From Acidicapsa acidisoli (lineage in GTDB: Bacteria > Acidobacteriota > Terriglobia > Terriglobales > Acidobacteriaceae), in the NCBI RefSeq assembly GCF_025685625.1, contig NZ_JAGSYI010000001.1, positions 1,984,001-2,048,000 on the forward strand: DNA of 64,000 bases, in the 5' to 3' direction. The position numbers were made by a program, and so were the translations under genes. Positions 43,650 through 52,260 of the stretch are shown piece after piece. Position 1 is the stretch's first letter. The number at the start of each line of letters is the position of its first letter. The notes below the pieces were generated by a model that saw nothing but the letters and a program-made list of their open reading frames with translations, did not search any database and was not told the DNA's origin.

Positions 43650-44101
43650 TCTCGGCAACTGGGATGTAAATTGGCGCGTCGGCCTGGAATGCCATCGGCG
43701 AAGATGACCGTAGCCCTCCTCGAAGCGCATCGTGGCTTTCAACAGGATCAGGACCTTGAAGACGCGAACAGTGCTTTTCTTCGACTCATCGACCGCGGAA
43801 CGAAAGGGGTGCAGTCTGCCTTGGAAGGAATACCGAACATAGAAAACGTCGCCCGCGAAAGGACGGTCGCTTCCTGCCGCTGCTTCCTGGGTCAGGCCAC
43901 ATCTGCGCATTGTTTCTCATAATTTCTGGACAGCGAAGGCTCATTGCCGACTACAGGTCAACGAGCTCATTCACATTCGGTTGATGAGTGCATCGGCGAT
44001 AAATCGCAACTGAATGGGTTCCGTTAGCCGAATATGTAGTTGACGAGGGAACACCGAGAACAGGCGCTTCGTAGGTACTGGAATAAGGAGTGGGCGGCCC
44101 T
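43650..44101. other. Intergenic stretch with one copy of a dispersed 29-bp repeat
   Basis: About 450 bp. ORFs on both strands (for example minus 43626-43910) have no recognised family. Holds repeat copy A (43944-43972) 130 bp before the hydrolase gene. AAGGAG lies ~12 nt before the ATG at 44102. Confidence 0.45.
43944..43972 (+). repeat. Dispersed 29-bp repeat, copy A
   Basis: TTGCCGACTACAGGTCAACG then AGCTCATTC. 24 of 29 bases match copy B (58322) by eye. Shared core across copies: TACAGGxCxACGxGCTxAT. Confidence 0.5.
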
Positions 44102-45109
44102 ATGTCTCATCGCAGTTGTCTAGTTGGTTCTCTGTTGCTCGCCTTCCTCGCGGTTTCCCTTCATTCGCAGAGCTTAGCCGTCTGGAAAGACCCATCACCC
44201 CACACTACGCGATTTGTAACCGTAGACAAAGACGTTCGTTTAGAAGTGCTCGATTGGGGTGGCTCGGGTAGACCGATCGTTTTGCTGGCCGGTGGCGGCA
44301 ATACGGCCCACGTTTTCGACGATTTTGCGCCGAAACTCACGGCTCACTATCGTGTCTACGGCATTACCCGGCGTGGCTTCGGTGCCTCCGGTTATTCCGC
44401 AACGGATCACCCGGCTCATCGGCTCGGCGATGATGTGGTGGCGGTGATTGACGCGCTCAATCTGAAGAGACCCATCCTCGTTGGACACTCGATCGCTGGG
44501 GTGGAGTTGAGTTCAGTTGCAAATAGTCATCCGAACCGAGTTGCCGGACTGGTCTACCTGGATGCCGCCTATTCTTACGCTTTTGACAACGGCAAAGGCG
44601 CGAGCATTATGGAAATCCAGAAACTTCAGGGACCCCAACCTCCGCCGCCCAGTCAAACGGATTTGGCCAGTTTCAGCGCCTTGCAGAAATATTATGAGCG
44701 AGTGAACGGATTCCTCTTTCCCGAAGCAGAACTCCGCGCGCAGAGAGAATCCACTCCTGACGGAGGGGTGGGAAAACAACGTGATCTTCCGGGTGCCGCC
44801 CTGTTCATGCCGCTTATGACGGGCACGAAAAAATACACCGCTATTCCAGTATCTGCGCTCGTCATCTTCGCAAACCCACACAGCCAAGGAACCTGGGTTG
44901 ACGTAAATACAGATCCATCGGTGCAAACCGCAGCCAAGACGTATTCCGCCGCACTAGAAGCTTTAACTGAGAGGCAGGAGAAGTCGGTGGAAAATGGAGT
45001 GCCCACGGCGCATGTGATTACGCTGCCAGGTGCGAATCACTATGTATTTTTGTCAAACGAGGCCGAGGTACTTAAAGACATAGATGCGTTTCTCGCTAGT
45101 CTCCATTAG
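44102..45109 (+). CDS. Exported alpha/beta hydrolase
   Basis: A signal peptide (CLVGSLLLAFLAVSLHSQS) precedes an alpha/beta hydrolase domain: GRPIVLLAGGGNTAHVFDDF, YGITRRGFGAS, nucleophile Ser in VGHSIAGVELSSV, and catalytic His in LPGANHYVFLSNEAEV near the C-terminus. Residues 165-260 form a lid-like insertion. I chose ATG 44102 over GTG 44090 because the latter nearly overlaps the AAGGAG. It stands alone on plus; the next gene is convergent. Substrate unknown; an esterase is likely. Confidence 0.82.
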   Translation: MSHRSCLVGSLLLAFLAVSLHSQSLAVWKDPSPHTTRFVTVDKDVRLEVLDWGGSGRPIVLLAGGGNTAHVFDDFAPKLTAHYRVYGITRRGFGASGYSATDHPAHRLGDDVVAVIDALNLKRPILVGHSIAGVELSSVANSHPNRVAGLVYLDAAYSYAFDNGKGASIMEIQKLQGPQPPPPSQTDLASFSALQKYYERVNGFLFPEAELRAQRESTPDGGVGKQRDLPGAALFMPLMTGTKKYTAIPVSALVIFANPHSQGTWVDVNTDPSVQTAAKTYSAALEALTERQEKSVENGVPTAHVITLPGANHYVFLSNEAEVLKDIDAFLASLH

Positions 45110-45174
45110 CTCCATAGGTCCGCGAAGCACGATGGACCAGTCCGGTTCTCAAAGAACTTCATTCCAATTCTCAA

Positions 45175-45203
45175 TTGACGCGTACAGGGCAAATCAATCA
45201 TCA
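45175..45203 (+). repeat. Dispersed 29-bp repeat, copy D (diverged)
   Basis: TTGACGCGTACAGGGCAAAT then CAATCATCA, between two convergent genes, where a promoter would not be expected. Matches the other copies mainly in TTGxCG and TACAGGGCAA. Confidence 0.35.
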
Positions 45204-45235
45204 AATCCGGGTACGCTGAGAAGGGTTATCGACCG

Positions 45236-46885
45236 TTAAGGAACATTCTTTGTGGTTCCGATGAGATCCATCAGTCCATCCGCGAAGGTGCCCCGCCAAC
45301 TCAGATAATCGTGACCGCCAACGAACTGCTGATAGTGGACTTCATATCCTTTTGCGAGCAGCACATCTCGCATGTCGCGGCTCGTCTCGAGAATTCCCCC
45401 ACCAGTTCCATTTGAATCGTATTCAAATACACCGGCGTCCATATAAAAGCGTAGAGGCAACGTTGGACTGGCTATGAACTGCTTGGCCATCCATCCGGTT
45501 TCGGTGGTCACTCCGTCGGGTATTGCCCCTGAATGGTCGGGCGCCCACCAAAAAGACCCCGATTGGCATAGAGCGTTCCCAAACACTTCAGGATGCCTGT
45601 AGCCAGCATACGTGGCTGCTAGCCCTCCCAGGCTGGACCCGGCAACCACGACGCTTCCGGGATCATTCGTGACGTTGTAGTGAGCGTGTATCCAAGGCAC
45701 TAGCTCTTTCGCGAGAAAATCGGCAAACTTCGGATTCGGCGTCAGCTCCGCATTGCGCGACGCTTGCGAAGGATTGGCGATCAGGACAGCGACTGTTGGC
45801 GGAATCTTCGAAGCCGCGATGAGGTTATCCAAAATCACGGGCGTGGGTACTTTGGTTAGATAGGCACTCTCATCAAAGATCACGACAAGATCGTATGGAG
45901 TAGCGTTCGCCTTATATCCAGCGGGAATGTAAATCGACAAATCGTGGTCATTCTTAAGAAGCTCGCTATGGATCTTCTGCTTCTCAATTGTGCCTGCCGC
46001 GATGCTCGGGTTCTTTATGATCCAGGGTTGTGGAACAGCTCCTTTGTTTTCTGCCATGGATTGGCAGTCGTATCGGGTCGCATCGGGCGCACATCCCCAT
46101 CGGTGCGGGTTCAGCGGATCGACTTGCGTCGTCGCAAAGCGCTCCGGTTGGAATCCGTTGAACACGAGAGGATCATTCTCCGACAGACCATAGGTAAACC
46201 GCGCTCCCGTGGGAAGCCGAACCGTCAGGTACCACACATCGGTGGAAGGTATCTGGTGAAAAACATAGTCCAGCGGGTAGAGGCCACCTACCTTAAAGGA
46301 GCCAATCGGAAATACGTTTCGCGTCTGCGGTGTTCCGCGCCACAGAAACGTGACCAGTTGATGTTGGGGGTCCTTTTCGATGGACTCGACGAGTGGTGTG
46401 CCTTCAGCGGTGACTTGCTTCCAGAAGGCCTCATGATCGAATTTGCCGGCGGCGGCCTGCTTTCGCAATGCCTCCATCCGGGGACTCGGATTCGGATCCT
46501 GCCACGGCTTCGGCTTCAGACGTTCATCCAGGGACAATACCTGGGTTAGAGTCAGCTCGAAACGCACCGGCTGAGCAGCTGATGTCGTAGCTTCAATCCG
46601 ATAGGTTCCAGGAGTGTCTGCGATCAGGACCCAGAGGCGCTTCCCGCCCTCTACTGGGCCAGGATAGTGTCGAACGGGTGAGCCATCGGGTGCGAGAATC
46701 GTAAGGTCAGTTGTGCCGTGCTGATCGAGCAGGCCGGCCACGTAGTCGCCCGCCTTGAGTGCGATCGCATAGGACTCGACAGAGCCAGACGAGAGTTCAC
46801 GGCCTACGGGTTCATTGATTTTGAGTGATTGCTGCGCCCATGCTGTCGTGGCGACGAAAATGCAAAAAAGCAGAACACTTCTCAT
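45236..46885 (-). CDS. Exported enterochelin-esterase-like hydrolase
   Basis: The 549-residue protein starts with a signal peptide (SVLLFCIFVATTAWAQQ) and a ~100-residue beta domain. A Fes-type N-terminal domain follows (LVTFLWRGTPQTRNVFPIGS, VWYLTVRLPTGARFTYG), then the esterase D-like catalytic domain with the nucleophile in VVVAGSSLGGLAATYAG and His in FVGGHDYLSWRG. It is related to enterochelin esterases, but exported Acidobacteriota forms act on unknown esters; no siderophore genes are nearby. It lies 18 bp upstream of nothing on its strand: the ADOP gene ends at 46904, so the ADOP operon reads into it. Confidence 0.82.
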   Translation of the reverse strand: MRSVLLFCIFVATTAWAQQSLKINEPVGRELSSGSVESYAIALKAGDYVAGLLDQHGTTDLTILAPDGSPVRHYPGPVEGGKRLWVLIADTPGTYRIEATTSAAQPVRFELTLTQVLSLDERLKPKPWQDPNPSPRMEALRKQAAAGKFDHEAFWKQVTAEGTPLVESIEKDPQHQLVTFLWRGTPQTRNVFPIGSFKVGGLYPLDYVFHQIPSTDVWYLTVRLPTGARFTYGLSENDPLVFNGFQPERFATTQVDPLNPHRWGCAPDATRYDCQSMAENKGAVPQPWIIKNPSIAAGTIEKQKIHSELLKNDHDLSIYIPAGYKANATPYDLVVIFDESAYLTKVPTPVILDNLIAASKIPPTVAVLIANPSQASRNAELTPNPKFADFLAKELVPWIHAHYNVTNDPGSVVVAGSSLGGLAATYAGYRHPEVFGNALCQSGSFWWAPDHSGAIPDGVTTETGWMAKQFIASPTLPLRFYMDAGVFEYDSNGTGGGILETSRDMRDVLLAKGYEVHYQQFVGGHDYLSWRGTFADGLMDLIGTTKNVP

Positions 46886-46903
46886 GATCGAACTCCATTC
46901 CAG

Positions 46904-49540
46904 CTACTCGCAACGTAGAGCTATCAATGGATTCAAACGCATGGCCCGTCGTGCCGGAACATAGCACGCGACCAATGCAACTACCGAGAGTAGGAACGAT
47001 ACACTTCCAAAGGTAAGGGGATCCGTTGTCTCTATTCCATAGAGCATGCTTGAAAGAAGGCGTGTCAGTGCGAGGGCACCCATCACTCCAATCAGAATTC
47101 CGGCAAGGATAACTTTGAGGCCCTCACCGAGGACTAGCCGCAGAACATCCTGATGGTTCGCGCCAAGAGCGACGCGGATCCCGATCTCCTGAGTTCTTTG
47201 AGCGACGCGTTGCGAAAGTACTCCGTAAATCCCCACAGCTGCCAAGATCAGAGCGAGAACTGAGAACAAGCCAAATAGCTCCGCTCGCAATCGCGGCTCG
47301 GAGGTAAACCAGGAAAACGCCTCGTCGACGGTTTGAACCGTTGGAACTGGGACATTGCCGTCGACAGCTTCTACCGCGTGACCGATCTCTGGCTCGACCG
47401 CGCGTGGGTTTCCTGTTGTTCGAGCGAAGATAGATAGTGAACCGTCAGGCGCTTGCCGCAGCGGTCGATACAGGCTGGGCCGTTGCGAGTATCCCTCGAA
47501 GAGCGTCGGGCGCGACACGTTTCCTACTATGCCCACGATTGTCAGCCATGGCTCTTTGGAGTCGAGCTTGCCGAGCTTAATCCGTTGCCCCAGTTCGGCG
47601 CCCTTGGGGAGGAACTGCCTGGCAAATGTTTCATCGACGATCGCCACTGGCACCGACTTGGCACGATCATCTGCTGAGAATTCTCTACCTTGAAGTAGCG
47701 GTATCCCAGCAACACGGAAATAAGCGCAGCTTATAGATTCGGGATCTGACGCGGATGCAACGTGCGACCGAGAACCAGCCCCTTCAACGGTCACAGGTCC
47801 CATTCCTTGTTCGAAAGACAAGGCGGGCGCGAAGGCGACACCTTGAATCCCGGGAAGCGAAACAAGTTTTGATTCAAGGTTGTCCCAGAAGCTGAGTGTA
47901 TCCTCGGGTTTTGCATAAGAAGTGGCCGGCAAACGAAGATCCGCAGTCAAGAGATGATCGCGCTCGTATCCGAGAGGGGCATTCTTCAAACGGAGCAGGC
48001 TCTGTATCAGTAGACCGGCCGCAACCAGCACAATCAGAGAAAGAGCCACCTCGATCACGACAAGATTGCGGCTGGTGCGATGAGTGAATGTTGAGTGTGA
48101 CGTGGTTCGACCGGACTGCTTCAGCACCTCATTCAGATCAAGCCGCGACGCCTTCCATGCCGGCATAACGCCAAAGAGGGCGCCAGTCATGAGCGCCAGG
48201 AGGAATGTAAAAGCCAGAACCTCCCAGTTCACGGAAATCGGGTTGCCCGGCGGAAGCTCCATCACCCCTTTGGTTGTAATGTAACGGACCGAGAGGACTG
48301 CAAAAAGAACTCCGAGACAAGCGCCAAAGAATGAGAGCACCACGCTCTCAGTCAGCAGTTGGCGGATGAGGCGGGACCGGCCCGCTCCAAGTGCGGCGCG
48401 AACGCCAAGTTCTCTTTGACGGACGGTAGCCCGTCCGAGAAGAAGATTGGCAACGTTCACGCAGGCGATCAGCAGGACAATGCCCACAACTGCAAAAAGG
48501 ATGAGCAGCCCCTGGCGAAGATTCCGTCCGGTGAGCCAGGTGAATTCCGATTGCAGGTCCTCAAGCACGGGCTCAAGGTTCATTGCCGCCCAGCTGGGAT
48601 TTTCAGTGATAACGCGCCTCTGGATGCTGGCCAGCTCCTCTTGCGCAGCAGGACGACCTACTCCTGGTTTGAGAATGCCAAACGCGAGAATCGGCATGTC
48701 CCACGGCTTTTGCGTAAACTTGCTGTTCGGCGTGATCAGCGTCCAAAGTTCCGTCTGCTTGGGGTAGAAGGAAAAGTTCCTGGGCATCACACCTACAATC
48801 ATGCAGGGCTGATCATCAAGTGTCAGGGACTTCCCGATCCAACTCGGCTCGCCTCCAAGGCGCTCCTCCCAAAAGGAGTGCGAGAGAACCACGGTGCATG
48901 CGCTATTGAGATCCTGAGACGCGAAGGTCCGCCCCTGGACGGCGTCAACTCCAAGCATGGAGAAAAAAGCGACGGTCGCTGGAACGGCCATGACCTCCTT
49001 CTTCTCTCCACGCCACGAGAAAACTGCACCTGCATTGCGTGCCCAGGTTGCGCCGGCAAGTTTCTCGAAACTGTGGCTGTTGCGGATCCATTCTTCGTAT
49101 TCGCGGTAGGTATCGAAAGCAGGAACTGGCTCTTTTGGCGACTGCTCTGCAATCATCACCAAGCGATCGGCATTCTTGTAAGGCAACGGACTCAATAGCA
49201 CTGCATTTATGACGCTGAATACGGCTACGTTGACCCCGATCCCGAGCGCAAGGGTCAGCAGCGCTGTGATCGTGAATCCCGGCGATTTGACTAGCTGGCG
49301 CATCGCGAAGCGAATGTCGGCAAGGGTGCTTTCTAGATTGGGCCACTGCCATATCTCGCGGCTGCGCTCTTCGATGCGCGTCACATTGCCAAACTCTCGC
49401 CGTGCAGCGAACTCCGCCTGCTCCCGCGTCATGCCGCGATCGATCAGGTCGGCAATCTTTTCTTCGAGGTGTTCTTGGATCATCTCGGCGAGCTCGTCAT
49501 AGCGACGGCGCCGTGACAACAACTGTCGGAGCCAGATCAT
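46904..49540 (-). CDS. ADOP-type ABC permease (MacB/FtsX family), pair 2
   Basis: The 878-residue protein has the same plan as the one at 17966: N-terminal helical domain (LSRRRRYDELAEMIQEHLEE, MTREQAEFAARREFGNVTRI), TM1 (LVKSPGFTITALLTLALGIG), two periplasmic MacB domains and two FtsX blocks. It ends ARRAMRLNPLIALRCE. It starts 8 bp after the PadR gene and is followed 18 bp later by the esterase gene, so PadR-ADOP-esterase is a likely operon. A partner ATPase is not in the window. Confidence 0.88.
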   Translation of the reverse strand: MIWLRQLLSRRRRYDELAEMIQEHLEEKIADLIDRGMTREQAEFAARREFGNVTRIEERSREIWQWPNLESTLADIRFAMRQLVKSPGFTITALLTLALGIGVNVAVFSVINAVLLSPLPYKNADRLVMIAEQSPKEPVPAFDTYREYEEWIRNSHSFEKLAGATWARNAGAVFSWRGEKKEVMAVPATVAFFSMLGVDAVQGRTFASQDLNSACTVVLSHSFWEERLGGEPSWIGKSLTLDDQPCMIVGVMPRNFSFYPKQTELWTLITPNSKFTQKPWDMPILAFGILKPGVGRPAAQEELASIQRRVITENPSWAAMNLEPVLEDLQSEFTWLTGRNLRQGLLILFAVVGIVLLIACVNVANLLLGRATVRQRELGVRAALGAGRSRLIRQLLTESVVLSFFGACLGVLFAVLSVRYITTKGVMELPPGNPISVNWEVLAFTFLLALMTGALFGVMPAWKASRLDLNEVLKQSGRTTSHSTFTHRTSRNLVVIEVALSLIVLVAAGLLIQSLLRLKNAPLGYERDHLLTADLRLPATSYAKPEDTLSFWDNLESKLVSLPGIQGVAFAPALSFEQGMGPVTVEGAGSRSHVASASDPESISCAYFRVAGIPLLQGREFSADDRAKSVPVAIVDETFARQFLPKGAELGQRIKLGKLDSKEPWLTIVGIVGNVSRPTLFEGYSQRPSLYRPLRQAPDGSLSIFARTTGNPRAVEPEIGHAVEAVDGNVPVPTVQTVDEAFSWFTSEPRLRAELFGLFSVLALILAAVGIYGVLSQRVAQRTQEIGIRVALGANHQDVLRLVLGEGLKVILAGILIGVMGALALTRLLSSMLYGIETTDPLTFGSVSFLLSVVALVACYVPARRAMRLNPLIALRCE

Positions 49541-49548
49541 TGAGCCTC

Positions 49549-49893
49549 CTACTCTCCGGCCAACGCAAGCACGCGCGTGACTCCGGCAAACATCTTTTCG
49601 ACGCTCGCAAGCTCCTGTTCCAGGTGTTTCCTGCCGGCCGCCGTCACTTTGAAGATCCGCACCGGACGGTTTCTGGCCGAAACCCCCATCTCTGTCTTAA
49701 GCCAACCGGCCTTCAACATTCGCTGCAGTGCGGGGTAGAGAGATCCTTCTTCAATCTGGAGATAATCCTCGGAAATGTCCTTGAGCCGTTGCACGAGCGC
49801 ATAGCCGTGCATCGGTTTCCAGCTTAGGCTCTTGAGGATCATCAGTTCGAGCGCGCCAGGGAAGAGATCACGACATTCGGCTTTCTTCCTCAT
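49549..49893 (-). CDS. PadR-family transcriptional regulator, pair 2
   Basis: The 114-residue protein has the PadR winged helix: FPGALELMILKSLSWKPMHG, LVQRLKDISEDYLQIEEGSL, the GSLYPALQRMLKAGWLKTEM hallmark, then a VTAAGRKHLEQELASVEK helix. The ATG at 49893 has no upstream ribosome binding site. The predicted -10 (TATCGT) ends 7 bp before it, so transcription probably starts at or next to the ATG. A dyad lies exactly between -35 and -10, typical for autorepression. Confidence 0.88.
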   Translation of the reverse strand: MRKKAECRDLFPGALELMILKSLSWKPMHGYALVQRLKDISEDYLQIEEGSLYPALQRMLKAGWLKTEMGVSARNRPVRIFKVTAAGRKHLEQELASVEKMFAGVTRVLALAGE

Positions 49894-49900
49894 GCGCTAG

Positions 49901-49929
49901 ACGATAGTAGTTTGAAACAAGTATGTCAA
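49901..49929 (-). promoter_or_regulatory. Promoter and dyad of PadR/ADOP operon 2
   Basis: On the minus strand TTGACA (49929-49924), 17-bp spacer, TATCGT (49906-49901), then 7 bp to the ATG. The spacer is an imperfect dyad, TACTTGTTTCAAACTA, resembling the ACTTGG-3-CCAAGT dyad of operon 1. Confidence 0.65.
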
Positions 49930-50016
49930 GAATAGTGTATTCGGACTAATAGATTGCGCTCTGCTCTTCGTTTCCCTCACGAACTCCCAGCGCTCGCCAC
50001 TGTATTTCGCTGCAAT

Positions 50017-51116
50017 TCATGGTTGGTAAAGCCAGGCGTGGTTCACTCCCGTGCCTCCCGGTTTTGAATAGCCCCCGGCGAGGAGAACTCGGCCATCGCC
50101 CAACAATGTGGCAGTGGAGAACAGAAATCCATCGAGCGCTGCACCTCCCACTGGAACAAATGCTCCGGAATTTGGATCGTAGACCTCAGGTCGATCGGCC
50201 CCACCCGCAATCAACCCCCGGCCATCTCTAAGCGAGACCACAGCTTTTGACAACTTAAAGCGATTCTCATTTAGCTCCGGACCGGGAAAAAATGAGCCCA
50301 CTCGCGGATCATAGATCTGCGTACTTGTCACGCGTGTTCCCCATGGGCCACCGGCTTGTCCGCCAGCGATGAGTACACGACCATCCGGCAACATCGCGCC
50401 GCCGAACTTGCTGCGTGGAACCGTCATCGTGCCTGTACTGATGAAACGTCGCGAGGATGGATCATAAAGATCGGTACTTGAAGTACCTATCACGAGTGCT
50501 TTGCCATCATTCAGCAGCATAATTTGCGTTGGTCGGACAGATGAGTCTTGCCCAGCGAAATGAAGGTACCGGTCGAGGGGTGATAAAGCTCCGCAGAGAG
50601 TACTGAAGCACTGTCCGGAGCCGGTTCGCCCCCGACCAGCAGCACGTCTCCGGTCCTCAAGAGCACTGCCCGCGCTTCCGCGCGTGGGACAGTCATCTTG
50701 CCGGTAAGTACAAAGGTCCCAGTGGCCGGATCATAGAGTTCTGTCGATGCCGTAAAGCAGGGTGAATCACAGCCGGTTGAGCCTCCCGCAACGAGGACCT
50801 TCCCATTCTGAAGGAGAGTTGCTGTGACCCCCCAGCCGTGCGGTGCTATGGGTTTTCCGGTTGTGATAAAGCGACCCGTGGCTGGATCGAATAATTCGGC
50901 TCCTGGCTGCATCACACCATTGCGCTCAATCCCACCCACGATTAACACGCGCCCAGTGGGAAGGAGGACCGCGGCGTGATCGAATCGCGCTACGGTCATC
51001 TGCCCGGTCGCAACGATAATGCCAGCAGTACGGGTTGTTGCGCCTCTACCGGGCTCTGCCCAAAGCATGCTCAGCAAGAATGCTCCAGTTGCCGTCGCGA
51101 AGATCCGCAGGTTCAT
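50017..51116 (-). pseudogene. Exported Kelch/galactose-oxidase-like propeller, frameshifted
   Basis: The first part (51116-50511) has a signal peptide (IFATATGAFLLSMLWAEPG) and Kelch blades (HAAVLLPTGRVLIVGGIERN, TATLLQNGKVLVAGGSTG). It stops at a TGA after LSDQRKLCC. The next frame (from 50520) continues the same repeat without a gap (LLNDGKALVIGTSSTDLYDP) to 50017. A single-base shift near 50515-50525 therefore splits one ~365-residue gene. It is either a true pseudogene or a sequencing error. Function unknown. Confidence 0.75.
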
Positions 51117-51894
51117 TCGTGCTCCTCCTCCCGTTACCTGGAATGTTGGACGCCAAGCGTACCTGATTTGTCAGTGCGTCCGTTTGACTAAGCTTCAAAG
51201 ACTGAGTCTCAAGTCACGGACTTCAAATGACGATAACAGGGCAACGCGCTTATCGACGCCGGATGCCGCGCGGACATCTCAATCGTACGTTTGTGTGCTC
51301 GGAATCGGCGATGGCTGACTGTAGTCGATTTTGTGGCGGTCAAAGCACAAGCGATCCACAAATATCACCAAACCATGGATTGGAGCCATGCCACTTCACA
51401 TTTCAAAGCACTTAGAAGCCGCTAATTTCAACAGACTTCAACAATCGGCTTGACCTGCTTTGGGACAGATGGAGTGCCTTTTCTAAGTTCAATCTCTAGA
51501 GCTGCTTACGAAACGCGCTACAGAGGCAAGAGTCCACTTCTAACCCGCTCACAGATTTTCCTCAGCAAGACTCGGATGATTTTCAATCTGGATTTTTTTC
51601 GAGGTTCCTCGTGGAACGATTCTGCCGAATGTCCATCGCGGGTTGTACGTGGGCACGATGACATCATCATTGATGCCTTTTCGGGAATTTCTATGAGTGA
51701 ATTGACGATTTGCACAAAGTGGGAACCCTTCGCGTAACCGGCCCCTTCAATTCTCGGTGTTTGCATCGGATCGAGACGTCAGGCCCAGTGACGTCGAGCG
51801 CAACTGTAGTGAACATGCGAGTTCTCATTCAGCGGGCGAACATCAAAGCGCAGGTCGCACGGTCCATCATCCTAGATAGGCACCCGACATACCC
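51117..51894. other. Long stretch without a supported gene
   Basis: About 780 bp between the Kelch gene and the PadR gene. Short ORFs (for example plus 51450-51737) carry no family signature. Contains repeat copy C (51227-51255). Confidence 0.5.
51227..51255 (+). repeat. Dispersed 29-bp repeat, copy C
   Basis: ATGACGATAACAGGGCAACG then CGCTTATCG. 22 of 29 bases match copy B (58322). Confidence 0.45.
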
Positions 51895-52260
51895 TCACTC
51901 TTCCACAGATTTGATGGAGTCGCCTAAAATAAGGCCTATGGCGCGGGTCATCCTTCGCCAACGGCGAACGGCCGCAACTAGTTCTCTTCGCCCTTTGGGG
52001 CTAAGCTGATAAAAGTTTGCCTTGCGCTTATTCTCGCTGGCTCCCCACTCGGAAGACACAAGTCCACGGTCTCTCAAGCGGTGCAGCGCTGGGTAGAGCG
52101 AGCCTTGCTCTATCTGAAGAGTATTTTCGGAAGTCCGTTCAATAAGCCTCGCGATGGTGTGCCCGTGGGCAGGGCCTATCATCAAGGTGCGAAGAATGAG
52201 CATGTCAAGCGTACCCTGCAGGATCTCACCAGCTTCCGGTGGTCTTTTGGCTGAGGTCAC
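51895..52260 (-). CDS. PadR-family transcriptional regulator, third copy, last in its operon
   Basis: The 121-residue protein follows the PadR pattern: ILQGTLDMLILRTLMIGPAH, IARLIERTSENTLQIEQGSL, YPALHRLRDRGLVSSEWG and NFYQLSPKGRRELVAAVRRW. Its start overlaps the stop of the propeller gene by 4 bp (ATGA), so it is translated from the BlaI-M56-ADOP-propeller transcript. In the other two PadR/ADOP pairs the regulator comes first. Here BlaI leads and PadR trails. Confidence 0.88.
   Translation of the reverse strand: MTSAKRPPEAGEILQGTLDMLILRTLMIGPAHGHTIARLIERTSENTLQIEQGSLYPALHRLRDRGLVSSEWGASENKRKANFYQLSPKGRRELVAAVRRWRRMTRAIGLILGDSIKSVEE

Noticed and set aside
43626-43922. Opposed ORFs after the LytTR gene
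   Set aside because: No family pattern or start context; probably non-coding.
51450-51737. 95-aa plus-strand ORF in the long gap
   Set aside because: No signature and no ribosome binding site.
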